Assembly: GCA_016704445.1 (NCBI GenBank)
Contig: JADJAE010000003.1
Location: forward strand, 1-64,000
Length of the DNA stretch: 64,000 nt
Origin: Deltaproteobacteria bacterium
GTDB taxonomy: Bacteria; Myxococcota_A; Polyangia; Polyangiales; Ga0077539
Direction of reading: 5' to 3'
The translations under genes and the position numbers were made by a program. The notes beneath the pieces were generated by a model. That model worked only from the letters and a program-made list of their open reading frames with translations, was not told the DNA's origin and did not search any database. Below, piece by piece: positions 31,642-42,800 of this stretch. Positions within the stretch are counted from its first letter, which is position 1. Each line of letters opens with the position of its first letter.

Positions 31642-32007
31642 TCAGTCGTCGTCGTCGACGGGCTCCTCGGCGTCGAGGTCGTCGTCGTCCGCGTCGAAGT
31701 CGTCGTCCGCGTCGTCGTCACCGGCCGCTTCGACAGACTCGAACTTCAGCTCGACGCCGACGTCCGCGAGCTGAGACTCCAGGAGGTCGAGGAGCTCGTC
31801 GACGTCCTCCCCGGACCACTCCTCCAGGGTGTCACCGAGGAAGTCGTAGAAGTCCGTATCGATGCGGCGCTCGATCTCCTCGACCTGATCTTCGCTGAAT
31901 GAGTCGAGGATGTCGTCGCGGAGCGTCTCCGTATCGCCCTCCTCGATGGCGTCCTGCGCCGAGAGCCGGATCTGCTTAACCGCACGCTTGTCCAGAAGGA
32001 TTTCCAT
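31642..32007 (-). CDS. Acidic protein of unknown function
   Basis: A 121-residue, very acidic protein. The first 80 residues look like a folded helical domain (DKRAVKQIRLSAQDAIEEGD, SEDQVEEIERRIDTDFYDFL); the last 30 are almost all Asp/Glu/Ala. AAGGA lies about seven bases before the ATG. An acidic tail of this kind is seen in small nucleic-acid mimics and in RNA polymerase-associated proteins, but I assign no function. It converges with the TPR lipoprotein gene three bases away. Confidence 0.78.
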   Translation of the reverse strand: MEILLDKRAVKQIRLSAQDAIEEGDTETLRDDILDSFSEDQVEEIERRIDTDFYDFLGDTLEEWSGEDVDELLDLLESQLADVGVELKFESVEAAGDDDADDDFDADDDDLDAEEPVDDDD

Positions 32008-32120
32008 GGCGAGTTCCTTGTGCGGAGGGGATCAATCACAGCCGCGACGACGTTGTCAACAACGCTTCGACGGCGTCCGCGCTGGCAGCCCCAGGGCGAA
32101 GGCTCCTATCATCCGTCCAC

Positions 32121-32762
32121 GTGCACCCGGAGAAGAAACGACCCTGCGCCGCGCTGCTCGGCGCCGCCCTCTGCCTCGCTTCGACGCCCGCGGGCGCGCA
32201 GGACATGTTGTCTAGCAGCCAGGAGGCACCCTACCGCGCGCACCGGCTGCTGACCGTGGGCCTCGCCACCTCGGCGATCCTGCACGCCGACGCGGTGTGT
32301 CCCAATGACCAGACGCTCTGCCCCCTCGGCGGCGGCGGCGGCATCGCGGTGGCCATCGGGCGTCGCACCTCGGCCTCGCAGGAGTGGCTCATCGGCTACG
32401 ACATCTCGGTTCGCAACGCCCGCAACCTCTTCGCGTCCGCGACGCTCCAGCAGATCCGCTTCGAGCACCGCTGGGTCGCCGCGTCGCCCGCGTCGAACGC
32501 CGAGGCCTTCGTCGGCGTCGGCGGCGGCGTCGTGGCCTACGGAGAGCGCTTCGGCGTGACGACGCTCGGGCCCGCCGTCAGCGTGTCCGTGGGCGGCAGC
32601 TACTACCTGTCGCCGTTCGTCAGCCTCGGCTTCGTAGGGAGGCTCGAGGCGCTCAGGTTTCTCGTCCCCTTCGACACGGGTGATGGCGTGCGACGGAGCG
32701 ACGGCGGGATCGCGACGGTGCTCCTCGGCGGCTACTTCACCGGGACCTTTCGCGGCCCCTGA
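32121..32762 (+). CDS. Putative outer-membrane beta-barrel protein
   Basis: A 213-residue exported protein. A signal peptide ends ASTPAGA, and the mature chain alternates hydrophobic and polar residues in about eight strands (LLTVGLATSAIL, AEAFVGVGGGVVAYGERFG, AVSVSVGGSYYLSPFVSLGF) and ends near an aromatic residue, which suggests a small OmpA/OmpW-like barrel. It has one CPNDQTLC loop that could form a disulfide. The start is GTG 32121. The substrate or role is not known. Confidence 0.78.
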   Translation: MHPEKKRPCAALLGAALCLASTPAGAQDMLSSSQEAPYRAHRLLTVGLATSAILHADAVCPNDQTLCPLGGGGGIAVAIGRRTSASQEWLIGYDISVRNARNLFASATLQQIRFEHRWVAASPASNAEAFVGVGGGVVAYGERFGVTTLGPAVSVSVGGSYYLSPFVSLGFVGRLEALRFLVPFDTGDGVRRSDGGIATVLLGGYFTGTFRGP

Positions 32763-32829
32763 GCTCCCTCGCGGGGCGCCGTGGTTCTGCTTGACGGTGG
32801 GTGGCGCCGCGGTGTCCAATCGCTTCGTC

Positions 32830-34091
32830 ATGCAGTGCTCGAACTGCGGGCGGGTGAATCCAGCGAGTGCAGTGTACTGCCTCGACTGTGGTCACAAGCT
32901 CCGCGAGACCGCCAACATCGTCGCTCCCCAGCCCGGGCCGTTCGCGCTGGCACCTCTCGCTGCCGCCCCCGTCGCGGCAGCTGCCCTCGATCACTGCCTC
33001 CGCTGCGGCGTCGACAACCCTCCCGGGGTCCGGTTCTGCCGGATGTGTGGCTACGATCTCCGCGCCTCCGGGGAGCCCGCCTCGCTGCCCTCGCCCAACC
33101 TCGCCCCGCCTGCGCCCCCGGCGCCCGCGGCCTCACCGCCCCGCTCGCGGCAGGCGCTTCGATCCACTGCCCTCGCTGCGGCACCAACTTCGACCGCTCG
33201 ATGTCCTTCTGTGGCGTGTGCGGCCTCCCGGCCTCCGAGATCGTGTCGGCACCCGTCGGCACCCCGGACGCCGCTCCGTCGCCCGTTGCCCGGGTCGCGG
33301 CGTCGGGCGCCCCCGTCGTCGCGGCGGCGCTCGCGGTCGAAGGGCCCGTCCGCGTCGAGAGCCGCACCGACAACTTCGGCGCCGTCGCGGCGCAGGCTGG
33401 ATCGCAGCTCGTCACGATCCTCAAGGACGGCTCCGAGGGGCCCGTGCACCGCCTCGGCACCGCGGTCACCGACCTGGGTCGCTTCGAGGGGAACATCACC
33501 CTTCCCGACGATCCGTACCTTTCGCCGCGCCACGCCCGCATCCAGAAGCGCGGCGACCGGCACTATCTCCGCGATCTCGGCTCGGTCAACGGCATCTTCT
33601 ATCGCATCCGTGAGCCCGTCGACCTCGTGCACGGCGACGTGGTGCTCGTGGGTCAGCAGGTGCTGCGCCTCGAGATTCTCGGCGACGGTGAGGTCTCGCT
33701 CGGCCCGGTGATGCACTACGGGGTGATGCTGTTCGGCACCCCGGAGCAGCCCAGGCTGGCGCGGCTCGTCCAGCTTACCAGTGAGGGTATTCCAAGAGAT
33801 GTCTTCCACCTCTATCGCGACGAAACGGTGATCGGTCGCGAGTCCGGCGACGTGGTGTTCACCGACGATGTGTTCCTGTCGCGGAGGCACGTCGCATTCA
33901 AGCTCGACCGCGCCCAGCGGCGGGTTCAGGTCCGCGACCTCGGAAGCTCCAACGGCACCCTGGTTCTCTTCCGCGGCGAACGCGAGATCGCTGACGGCGA
34001 CATCTTCCGCATCGGCCACCACCTCTTTCGCTTCGACGCCTCACCCCGAAGCGCGGTCGCGCGCAGCGCCCAGGGAAGCAGCGCGCGATGA
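32830..34091 (+). CDS. Zinc-ribbon protein with two FHA domains (frameshifted)
   Basis: About 420 residues after repair of one frame change. The N-terminal third has three CxxC-CxxC zinc ribbons (CSNCGRVNP then CLDCG; CLRCGVDNP then CRMCG; CPRCGTNFD then CGVCG) joined by Pro/Ala linkers. Two FHA domains follow: one around GRFEGNITLPDD, SPRHARIQ, DLGSVNGIF; the other around VIGRESGDVVF, LSRRHVAFK, DLGSSNGTL. Each has the Gly-Arg, Ser-Arg-His and Asn-Gly features that bind phosphothreonine. The break lies between 33115 and 33142, most simply one C missing from the run 33139-33142. It overlaps the PP2C phosphatase gene by ATGA. Likely a phosphoprotein adaptor. Confidence 0.88.
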
Positions 34092-35618
34092 GCGAGACCG
34101 AGAGCACCCCGCTGGAGCCGGGCACCGACGCGGCGCCCGATCCGATGATTCCTCCGGTGGTCGCCGCCGATCCGCCCGATTCTTCGCCCGACTCGATGCC
34201 GCCCGATGAGCCTGAGCCGCCCATGGTGCTGGAGTCGACCCCGGCGCCGCCCGATGAGCCGCTGCCTGCCCCGACCCCGGAGCCAGTCGCGCCGAGGCGC
34301 GTCGTGATGCGAATCGGCGGCGCGACCGACGTCGGCCGCATTCGCGATCACAACGAAGACAACTTCGTGCTCGCCGACCTGACGCGCGAGAAGCGCGGGG
34401 GCGACGAGGTCGGCGACGAGCTCGCGCTGGGCGACCGTGGCGTGCTCCTCGCGGTCTGCGACGGCATGGGCGGCGCGCTCGCGGGCGAGGTCGCGAGCCA
34501 GATGGCCGTCGACGTGATCCACGCGATCATGCAGGAGAGTTCGTCTCCCGACGACGCCGACGAGTTCGCCCAGACCCTGGTGACCGCGGTGCAGGAGGCC
34601 GGGGCGCGGATCTTCCTCGCGGCGAAGACCAACCGCAACCAGCACGGGATGGGCACCACCTCGACGGTCGCGGGCGTGTTCGGCACGACGCTCTTCGTCG
34701 GCCAGGTCGGCGACTCTCGCGCCTACCTCTTCCGCGGCGGTCGGCTCCGGCAGATCACCAAGGATCAATCCCTCGTCTCCAAGCTCATCGAGGCCGGCAG
34801 GCTCACCGAGGAGCAGGCGGAGAGCTACGAGCACGCGCACATCATCCTGCAGGCGCTCGGCACGGCGGACGCGGTCTCGGTCGACCTCTCGTTCATCGAT
34901 CTGCGCCGCGGAGATGCCCTGCTGCTTTGTTCGGATGGTCTCTCCGGGCTTGCGACGAAAGAGCAGCTGCAGGAGGCCCTCGCGGAGATCGACGACCCCG
35001 CGGAGTGCTGCCAGCGGTTGATCGACACCGCCAACGACGCGGGCGGGCACGACAACATCACCGTCGTGGTGGCGCGCTTCGACGGCGATCTCCCCGCGGC
35101 CTCGTCGGACGATGAGCCCGTCGGCTACCACGCGTTCGTGCTGTCGGAGTCGGTCGAGTCGCCCATCGTCGGAAGCGCCTCGTCGGCGCTGAAGATGCCG
35201 GCGCTTCCGCCGCCAGGGTCGGACGTCAAGAAGGCCCACTCCTATCCCCCGCACCGGGACGATCGACCGAAGCTTGGGGACGACCTCGTCGCGTCGTCCG
35301 GCGAGCGCGGCGCAGGCGATGACGCCGAGGCGGCCGTGCTCCCGGTCTCCCGCGCCGGGGCGTGGGTGGGGGTGGTTGTTTGTCGCGGTCGCGGTCGCCC
35401 TGCTCGCGATCGGAGCCTGGAAGCTCCTGAGCAACGACCGCGCAGCTGAACCCGCCGCACCACAGCAGGTCGGTGACGCTCCGCCGGTGACGCCGGTGAC
35501 GCCCAATGGCGGCGCTTCGACGACGCTGGTTCCTGCGCCGTCGTGGGGCGATGCCGCGGGGGCCGAAGGCGCCGAGGACGCCGGGGCCCCGCAGGCCGCC
35601 GACGCCGCGCAGGACTGA
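34088..35618 (+). CDS. PP2C-type Ser/Thr phosphatase with C-terminal membrane anchor (frameshifted)
   Basis: Removes phosphate from Ser/Thr of proteins using two metal ions. A Pro/Glu/Asp-rich N-terminus of about 70 residues precedes the PP2C domain: VGRIRDHNEDNFV, AVCDGMGGALAGEVA, GDSRAYLFR, LCSDGLSGL and GGHDNITVVV, all metal-binding Asp present. The C-terminus, in a different frame, has one transmembrane helix (WLFVAVAVALLAIGAWKLL) and a short Ala/Asp tail outside. Removing one G from the GGGGG run 35368-35372 joins the two, giving 509 residues. It sits between two FHA genes and probably resets the phosphorylation they read. Confidence 0.9.
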
Positions 35619-35654
35619 CCGCGCCTCCAGCGCGGGTGTAATATCCGAGGCATC

Positions 35655-37086
35655 GTGGAGATCCGGCTGTTCCAGGAGAGCGGCGCCGCGGCTGGGCGGC
35701 TGTGGCGATTCGAGGTCGGTCGCGTACGCATCGGCCGGTCGCCGGACAATGACCTCGCGCTCGACCCGCAGCAGGACCTCGACGCATCGAGCCGCCACTG
35801 CGAGATCGCCTGGCAGAGCGACGCCTGGGTCGTGAGCGATCTCGGCAGTCGGAACGGGACCTTCCTGAACGGCGCGCGGGTCGTGTCCAGCAGCGGGTCC
35901 TTCAGTCGGGGGATGTGCTCCTGCTGGGCAGCGCCGGGCCGCGGTTTCGGGTGGAGCTCCCGGCCGTGGAGGCTACCCCCACCTCGGCGCCCCGCGTGGC
36001 CCCACCCATCGGTGCGACGGTCGCGATGGCGCAGACGCCTCCGCCGCCGGTCCCCTCGGCGCAGGCGCCCCTGGCGGTGCACCCGATCGGGCAGGCGATG
36101 GTCGCCGCGATGCCAGAGGGCGCCCAGGTTGGCCGACGCACCGTGGCGTTCATGATCGATCAGGCGATCGTGGCCTCGAACGCGCGGCGGTCAGACCGGG
36201 GGCTGAAGCTCGCGATCGTCCTGCTCTCCGGGCTGGTGCTCGTGTCGATCGCTATGGGGGCATTCCTGGTGCTCGAGCGGTCGCGGAGTCATGAGTCGGA
36301 GGTGGCGGTGCGGGTGCCGAGCGGGGGCGACCCGAGCAGCGCGGGCTCGCGTCTCGCCGCGGCCAACGACGCCATCTACCTCCTCGCGTACCGGCGATCG
36401 GGGTCCGCGCGGACCCAGGGCTTCTGCACCGGCTTCGCGGTCACGAGAGACCTCATCGCGACCAACGCGCACTGCGTGCAGGTCGCCAACGACGAGATCG
36501 CGAGAGGCTCGGCGATCGTGGCGCTGCGCAACAAGGCTCCCGGCGCGGTGCTCCCGGCCCGGCCGGTGTACATGGACGCGCGCTTCCGGGACTCGCGCTA
36601 CTCGCGGGGCGGCACCGGCTACGACGTGGGCCTGGTACGGGTGACGGGCACGCTGCCGACCCATGCGCGCCTCGCCACCGAGGCCGAGCTCTTACGCGCT
36701 GCGCGAGGGCGACGCGGTGTTCGTCTACGGCTTCCCCGGGATGACCATGAACGAGCGCTCGCCCGTGGCGACGATCACGCTGGGCCTCCTCAACCGGGTG
36801 ACGGACTTTCCAGGACGGCGTCGCGTCCCCGACCGCGGCGCAGAAGCTCCAGCACAGCGCGCAGACCTCGGGCGGCTCGTCAGGGAGCCCGATCTTCCTG
36901 CCGAGCGGGAGCGTCGTGGGCATCAACGCGGGCAGCCTCGCGGACGACGAGCGCCAGATCGTGATCGACCCGAACAACGGTCAGCGCCGGGAGGTCGAGG
37001 TCAACCGCGGGTCGAACTTCAAGTACGGGATGCGCGCCGATCTGATCCGCCAGGGGCTCGTCTCAGTGGGCGTGACCGGGCCGTGA
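35655..37086 (+). CDS. FHA-transmembrane-trypsin-like protease (three frame breaks)
   Basis: About 476 residues after repair. Residues 1-100 are an FHA domain (GRVRIGRSPDNDLAL, SSRHCEI, DLGSRNGTFLNG). A Pro/Ala linker and one transmembrane helix (about 184-208) lead to a trypsin-fold peptidase with the triad His273 (ATNAHCV), Asp324 (YDVGLVRV) and Ser409 (GGSSGSPIF). Frame breaks lie at GGG 35895-35897 (one G missing), TT 36692-36693 (one T extra) and TTT 36807-36809 (one T extra). All three repairs are needed to complete the triad. This suggests cytoplasmic sensing of phosphothreonine coupled to periplasmic proteolysis. If the breaks are real, the gene is dead. Confidence 0.85.
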
Positions 37087-37160
37087 GCTTCTGCGCGGTG
37101 GCATTTTCACGGGCAGGGGCATAGTCTCGCAACCCGCGGGTTCGAGCGCGCATCGAGGCC

Positions 37161-38868
37161 ATGGCGAAGCTGGTGATCATCGGGCCGGACGGTCCCCAAG
37201 AGCGAGACCTTGCGACGGTGAACTCGCTCGGGCGCCACCCGAACAACACCATCCAGCTGCTCGATCGGATCGTGTCGAAGGAGCACTGCGTCGTCGAGCT
37301 GCGCGGCAGCCGGTGGGTGCTGCGCGACCTCGGCTCGCTCAACGGCACCTACGTCAACGAGCAGCGCGTCGCGGGGGAGTCACTCCTCCACCACGGCGAC
37401 CAGATCGCGCTCGGCAACACCCGCGCGATCTTCCACGGACGTCGCGGTGCAGGCCCCGCCGCAGATGGTGCCACCCCAGGCTGGTCCCTTCGCCGCGAAG
37501 CCCGTCGATCGCGCGGCGCCGCCCATGTTCCAGCCGCCCCGCGTCGGGCCGCCTCCTGTTGCCCCGATGCGGCCGCCGCCCACGGTCGGGCCGCCCCTCC
37601 AGGCGGTGCGAAACGTCACCATCGGCGGCGCGCAGATGGAGTCGCACGTCCGCACCAAGATCGCCGCGGAGATGCAGCAGTTCCTGCCCGAGCGCTCGCT
37701 GCAGGACGTGGAGGTGCTGCGCCGCGACTACGAGAAGCTGCGCATCTCGTACGAACTTCAACGGGCCATCGGCGCCGAGCTCGACCTCGACCGGCTGCTG
37801 GAGAAGATCCTCGAGCGCTCCTTCGACCTGCTGTCAGCCGACCGCGGGGTGATCCTGCTCTTCGAGGATGGCGAGCTGAAGCCGCGGTGCTCGCGGGCGA
37901 AGCGAGCGGGGCCGGAGGAGTTCGTGGCCTCGCGCGCGGTGGTGGGCCAGGTGGTCAAGGAGAAGGTCGCGGTGCTCTCCAGCGACGCCAAGGTCGACCC
38001 GCGCTTCTCCGAGTCGAAGTCGATCATCATGACCGGCATCCGCAGCTCGATGGCGGTGCCGCTGCTCCACAAGAGCGAGCTGCTCGGCGTGATGATGGTC
38101 GACTCGCAGAACCCCAACGCCTTCGGCGAGAAGGACCTGCAGCTCTTCACCAACATCGCCAACCAGGCGGCGCTCTTCATCGCCAACGCGGCGCTGGCGC
38201 AGCACCTGGAGCAGGAGGCGCTCGCGAGGGCGAGGTTCCAGCGGTTGCTGTCGCCGGCCATCGCGGAGCTGGTGGTGTCGGGCAAGCTGGAGTTGAAGCA
38301 GGGCGGCGAGCCTCGCGTCACCACCATGCTCTTCACGGACATCCGCGGGTTCACCTCGCGCTCGGAGACGATGCGCGCGGAGGACATCGTCCAGATGCTC
38401 AACGACTACTTCGAGCGGATGGTGGAGATCGTCTTCCGCTTCGAGGGCACGCTCGACAAGTTCGTGGGCGACGAGATCATGGCGCTCTTCGGCGCGCCGG
38501 TGTCGCACCCCGACGACGCCGTCCGCGCGGTGCGCACGGCCCTCGCGATGCTCGATGAGCTGCGCAACTTCAACGCCGAGCGCGAGAGCATGGGGCTGCC
38601 CAGCTTCGAGATCGGCGTCGGCATCAACACCGGCGAGGTGGTCGCGGGCTACATCGGGAGCTCGAAGGCCATGCAGTACACCGTCATCGGCGCGCCGGTG
38701 AACCTCGCCGCGCGCCTGTGCTCGGCGGCCAAGGGCATGCAGATCCTGCTCTCCGAGCACACCTGGGGGCTCGTGCAGGACGTCTTCGAGGTGCGCGAGC
38801 TCGAGCCCATCAAGCCCAAGGGCATCGCCCAGCCCGTGCGGGTCTTCGAGGTTCTGCGCGAGCGCTGA
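37161..38868 (+). CDS. FHA-GAF-class III adenylate cyclase (frameshifted)
   Basis: About 568 residues after repair. FHA domain at 20-85 (NSLGRHPNNTIQLLDR, SKEHCVVE, DLGSLNGTYVN), a Pro-rich linker, a GAF domain at about 208-345, and a cyclase domain at about 385-520. Metal Asp393 (FTDIRGFT) and Asp437 (VGDEIMALFG), substrate Lys433, Thr507 in the Asp/Thr position, Asn514 and Arg518 are all present, so it should make cAMP and is class IIIb by the Thr. One extra G near 37437-37438 separates the FHA frame from the rest. Its stop shares one base with accA. The GAF ligand is unknown. Confidence 0.9.
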
Positions 38869-39827
38869 TGGCCACCCTGGATTTCGAGCGTCCGCTGCGC
38901 GAGCTCGAGCAGCGAATCGAGGCCCTGAAGGCCGCCATCCGGCTCCCCGGCGCGGACGAGGCGCTGGCCGACGAGATCGAGCGCCTCGAAGCGTCCGCCC
39001 GGCGCCTGGAGGAGAACCTCTTCGGTGACCTCGGGGTGTGGGCGCGCGTGCGGCTCTCCCGGCACTCCGAGCGGCCGACCACCCTCGACGCCATCGGGGC
39101 CCTCTTCGAGGACTTCATCGAGCTGCGGGGCGACCGGGCCTTCCGCGACGACCCGGCCATCGTCGGGGGGCTCGGGCGCTACCGCGGCGCGCCGGTGGTG
39201 GTGCTCGGTCACCAGAAGGGCCGCGGGGTCAAAGACAACGTGCGGCGCAACTTCGGGATGCCCCACCCGGAGGGCTACCGGAAGGCCCTGCGTTTGATGG
39301 ACCTCGCGGCGCGATTCCAGCGCCCGCTCATCACCTTCGTCGACACGCCGGGCGCTTTTCCGGGCCTCGGCGCGGAGGAGCGCGGGCAGTCCGAGGCGAT
39401 CGGGCAGTGCCTGATGAAGCTCTCCTCGCTGACCGTTCCGGTGGTGTCGACGGTGCTGGGCGAAGGGGGATCGGGCGGGGCGCTCGCGCTCGCCGTCGCC
39501 AACCGCGTGCTGATGCTGGAGCACTCGACCTACGCGGTGATCACGCCGGAGGGCTGCGCGTCGATCCTCTGGAAGGACGGCTCGCGCGCCCCGGAGGCTG
39601 CCCGGGCGATGCGTATGACCGCGGCGGAGGTGTTCTCCGCGGGGGTGGCCGACGAGGTGATCCCCGAGCCCGTCGGGGGCGCGCACCGCGACCCGGCGGA
39701 GGCCCTGCGCAGGGTCGACGAGGCGGTCGGGCGGCACCTCGACGCGCTGCGCACGCTGGGCCCGGAGGCGCTCCGCGAGGACCGCTACCAGCGCTTCCGA
39801 GCGCTGGGCGAATACTCCGAAGGGTAA
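38868..39827 (+). CDS. accA: Acetyl-CoA carboxylase carboxyltransferase subunit alpha
   Basis: Transfers the carboxyl group from biotin to acetyl-CoA in the first step of fatty acid synthesis, together with AccD. The 319 residues match the family: LDFERPLRELEQRIEAL, LFEDFIELRGDRAF, GHQKGRGVKDNVRRNFGMP, FVDTPGAFPGLGAEERGQSE, EGGSGGALALAVANRVLML and YAVITPEGCASILWKD. No accD, accB or accC lies nearby. Its ATG overlaps the cyclase stop by one base (TGATG), so a metabolic gene is coupled to the signalling cluster. It meets the convergent hydrolase gene after four bases. Confidence 0.96.
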   Translation: MATLDFERPLRELEQRIEALKAAIRLPGADEALADEIERLEASARRLEENLFGDLGVWARVRLSRHSERPTTLDAIGALFEDFIELRGDRAFRDDPAIVGGLGRYRGAPVVVLGHQKGRGVKDNVRRNFGMPHPEGYRKALRLMDLAARFQRPLITFVDTPGAFPGLGAEERGQSEAIGQCLMKLSSLTVPVVSTVLGEGGSGGALALAVANRVLMLEHSTYAVITPEGCASILWKDGSRAPEAARAMRMTAAEVFSAGVADEVIPEPVGGAHRDPAEALRRVDEAVGRHLDALRTLGPEALREDRYQRFRALGEYSEG

Positions 39828-39831
39828 AGCT

Positions 39832-42800
39832 TCAGGGCGTCGGGGCGGGGGCGATGAAGTCGCAGTCGCCGCGGACCGCGCACTGATGCGCCGCGGGGTG
39901 GCTGCGGTAGTAGAGGTCGCTCCCGCCGGTGGCGAAGAAGCGGCCGATGATGTTCATGAGGTAGCGCGACGGGTCCCAGGCGAGGTCGGGGTCGGCCACG
40001 CTGAAGGAGTGTCCCCCGTCGGGCCGGGTGTACGCGTTGAGCACCGCGACCGAAGGGCCGGTGTCGCCGCTCCAGGGCCCTAGCGTCGGGAGCCAGGCGG
40101 CGTCGAGCTCCGCGGCGGTGGTCGCTCGGGTCGCGCGGCGGACGAGGCGCAGCGGCTGGTCGAGGCGCTGCTCGCCGAAGCCCTGGGCGCCCTCGTCGAG
40201 GTCGTCGACGTCGAAGAGGGCGTCGCGCCGGGTCGGCGTGGGGAAGCGGTTGAGCGAGGCGAGGCCCTCGAGCACGCCGCGGTCGACCAGCACGCGGTTG
40301 GGCGTGCGGGCGTAGCGGTCGAAGAGCGCCCGCGGCGTCGCGTAGTCGGCGAGCGCGGGGTGTCGCTCGAGCGCGAGCGGCCCGAGGAAGGGGATCGCGC
40401 CCGCGGCGCGGGCGAAGGCGTTGCCGCTGTTGACGGGCACCGACTGGTCGCCGGCGGTGTTGACCACGAGGAGGCCGTGGGGCTGGTGGCCCTCCGCGCG
40501 GCGCAGGAAGTAGAGCGGGGCGAAGCTGATGGGGTCGCCGGCGTCGAGGGCGGCCTGGGCGAGCAGCAGGAAGCGGCGCATCTCCGGGGTCTGCCGACGG
40601 ATGCCCATGCCCTCGGCGGGTGAGCGCAGCGGGGCGCCGCGCTGGCTCCATCGACGCGGGCGCGCGTCGGGCTGGAGCGTCGGGGGGATGTGCCCGCAGT
40701 GGACGTCGCAGTCGCCCTCCACGACCTCCATCTGGCTCACTATGCGACGCACCTCGGCATCCGGTCGCAGCGCGCAGTTGCCGAAGTCGGTGACCGCGCC
40801 TCCGCGGAAGATCCGTACCTCCAGGCGATCGTCGAGGTTGGAGGGCATGCCGATGCGGAAGCGGCCGTCGGCGGAGGCGCGGGCGCAGCGGGACTCGCCG
40901 CTCCGCACGTTGGTAATCACCACGTCGTCGCCCACGCCGAGCTCGCCCCGCTCGACGCACGCCACCTCCAGCTCGCCCGTGTCGTTGACGTCGGGGACGA
41001 TGAAGCGGAGCGAGGTCTGGTTGTCCCGGCAGGCAGTGCGCGTCCGACCCTGGTCCGGCGGGTACGCCCCGGCGGGCATCGCGACCATGAGCGGCCCCAT
41101 CACCCGGAGGATCACCGCCTCCTTCACGCCCCCCTGCGTCGATCGAATACCGACGTCGGTAAGCCCACCTCCGCCGGAGACCGGCGCCGCGGCGCGCACG
41201 CTGGCGTCGGCGCCGCCGAGGGTCATCGAGAGGATGCCGCCGAGCGATCCGCCGGTGGTGAAGTACGGCGCGTCGGGGCCGCCCACGTCGACCACGCCGT
41301 CGCCGTTGAAGTCGCCCGCGAGGTCGTCGAGGCGGCCGTCGTGGTCGAGGTCGTCGGGGGAGGTCGCGCGCCCGTCGAAGCCGCGCATCGCGCGGATGAG
41401 CTGCATGTGGTCGAGCACCGACTGGCGCATCGCGTCGCGCGTGTGGAAGACGTACGCCGTCCAGAAGTCGCCGCCGGAGTCGGCCAGGCCGTCGCCGTTG
41501 AGGTCGCGGGCGCGGTGGTCGGCGAGCGCGCCGGCGACGCCCTCGTTGCAGGTGCCGCGGAGCACGGTGGAGACGAGGGTGCGGGTGCGCTCGTCCATGG
41601 CGAAGCCGTGGGAGACGGCGTTGATGCCGACGGTGGCGATGCCCTGCGCGGCGAGGAGCGGACCGAGCCCGAGCGCGTCGAGGAGGTTGCCGGTGTACCC
41701 GTGGCCGTAGAAGGCGACGGGGAAGGGCGCGCGTCGGCTGGCGAGGGGCTTCGGCACGACCATCGCGAACTGCACCGTGTCGAGTCCGAGGTGGTCGATG
41801 GCCCCGGTGCGCGTGTTGATGGACCACCGGGCGTGGGGGTCGGTGGAGCGCGGATCACCCAGGAGGAAGGGCGTTCGGTAGGATCCGAACACCACGTAGT
41901 CGACCCAGCGGAAGGTCTCGAGCAGGGTCTCGCGACGGTTGCCGCGCAGGCCCACGGCCTCGGCCAGGTTGCGCGCGAGGTTGGTGAGCGCGGCCCCTCG
42001 GATGACCAGCGGGCGGTCGCGCTGGTCGGCGGTGCACCCGGCGCCGCTGTTGAGCTCGCGGAGGCGGAGCTCGGGCTGGATGTTCGCGAGCTGCGCGAAG
42101 GGCCCGCGGCCGTAGAGGCCGTCGCGCGCCGCGAGGAGGTCGCTGGTGGTGGTCTGCGTGAGGAAGGTCCACGCGAAGGTGACGCGCTCGACGTCGGCGG
42201 GGTCGCCCGCGCGGGGGCGGTACGCGAGGCGGCCGTAGTAGGTCGCACGCTCGCGGAGGATGGCGTCGAGGGCCTCGAGGTCGCGGGCCTGCGAGGGGTG
42301 GGCGACGGAGGGAAGGGGGAGCGCACCGAGCGGCCGCCGCGGCCGGTGAGGCGGCTCGTGAGGACGACGGCGTAGCGGGTGCGCTCCTCCAGCGGGACGA
42401 TCGGGCGGAGGATGAGCGTGCGGGTGTCGGGCTCCCAGAAGGTCGTGAGGTGGTCGTCGGGGTTGGCCCCGGACGGGAACACCGCGGCGTGGTTGAGGGC
42501 GCCGTCGAAGTTGGTGTCATCGCCGGGGTCGAGGCGACCGTTGGCGTTGCGGTCCTCGTCGAGGGTCTCGAGGAGCAGGTTGCTCTGACCGCCGCGGGGG
42601 TCGTTGGGGTAGTAGCCGTCGCGGTTCTTCGCCGTGTAGACGAAGTTGCCGTCGCCCACATCGAGCGGCACGGGAACGCCTGTGCGGAGGTTGATCAGGT
42701 AGACCGCGTCGTCGCGCAGGTCGTGGTCGTCGCCGCGCATCCGGCGGGTGAGGTTGGCGAGGTCGAGGTCGTCGTCGAAGGCGACGGTGAGCGGCTGGAA

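Noticed and set aside
34088..37086. Frame breaks read as programmed frameshifting
   Set aside because: No slippery heptamer followed by a strong structure was recognised, and breaks occur in both directions at different base runs, which fits sequencing error better.
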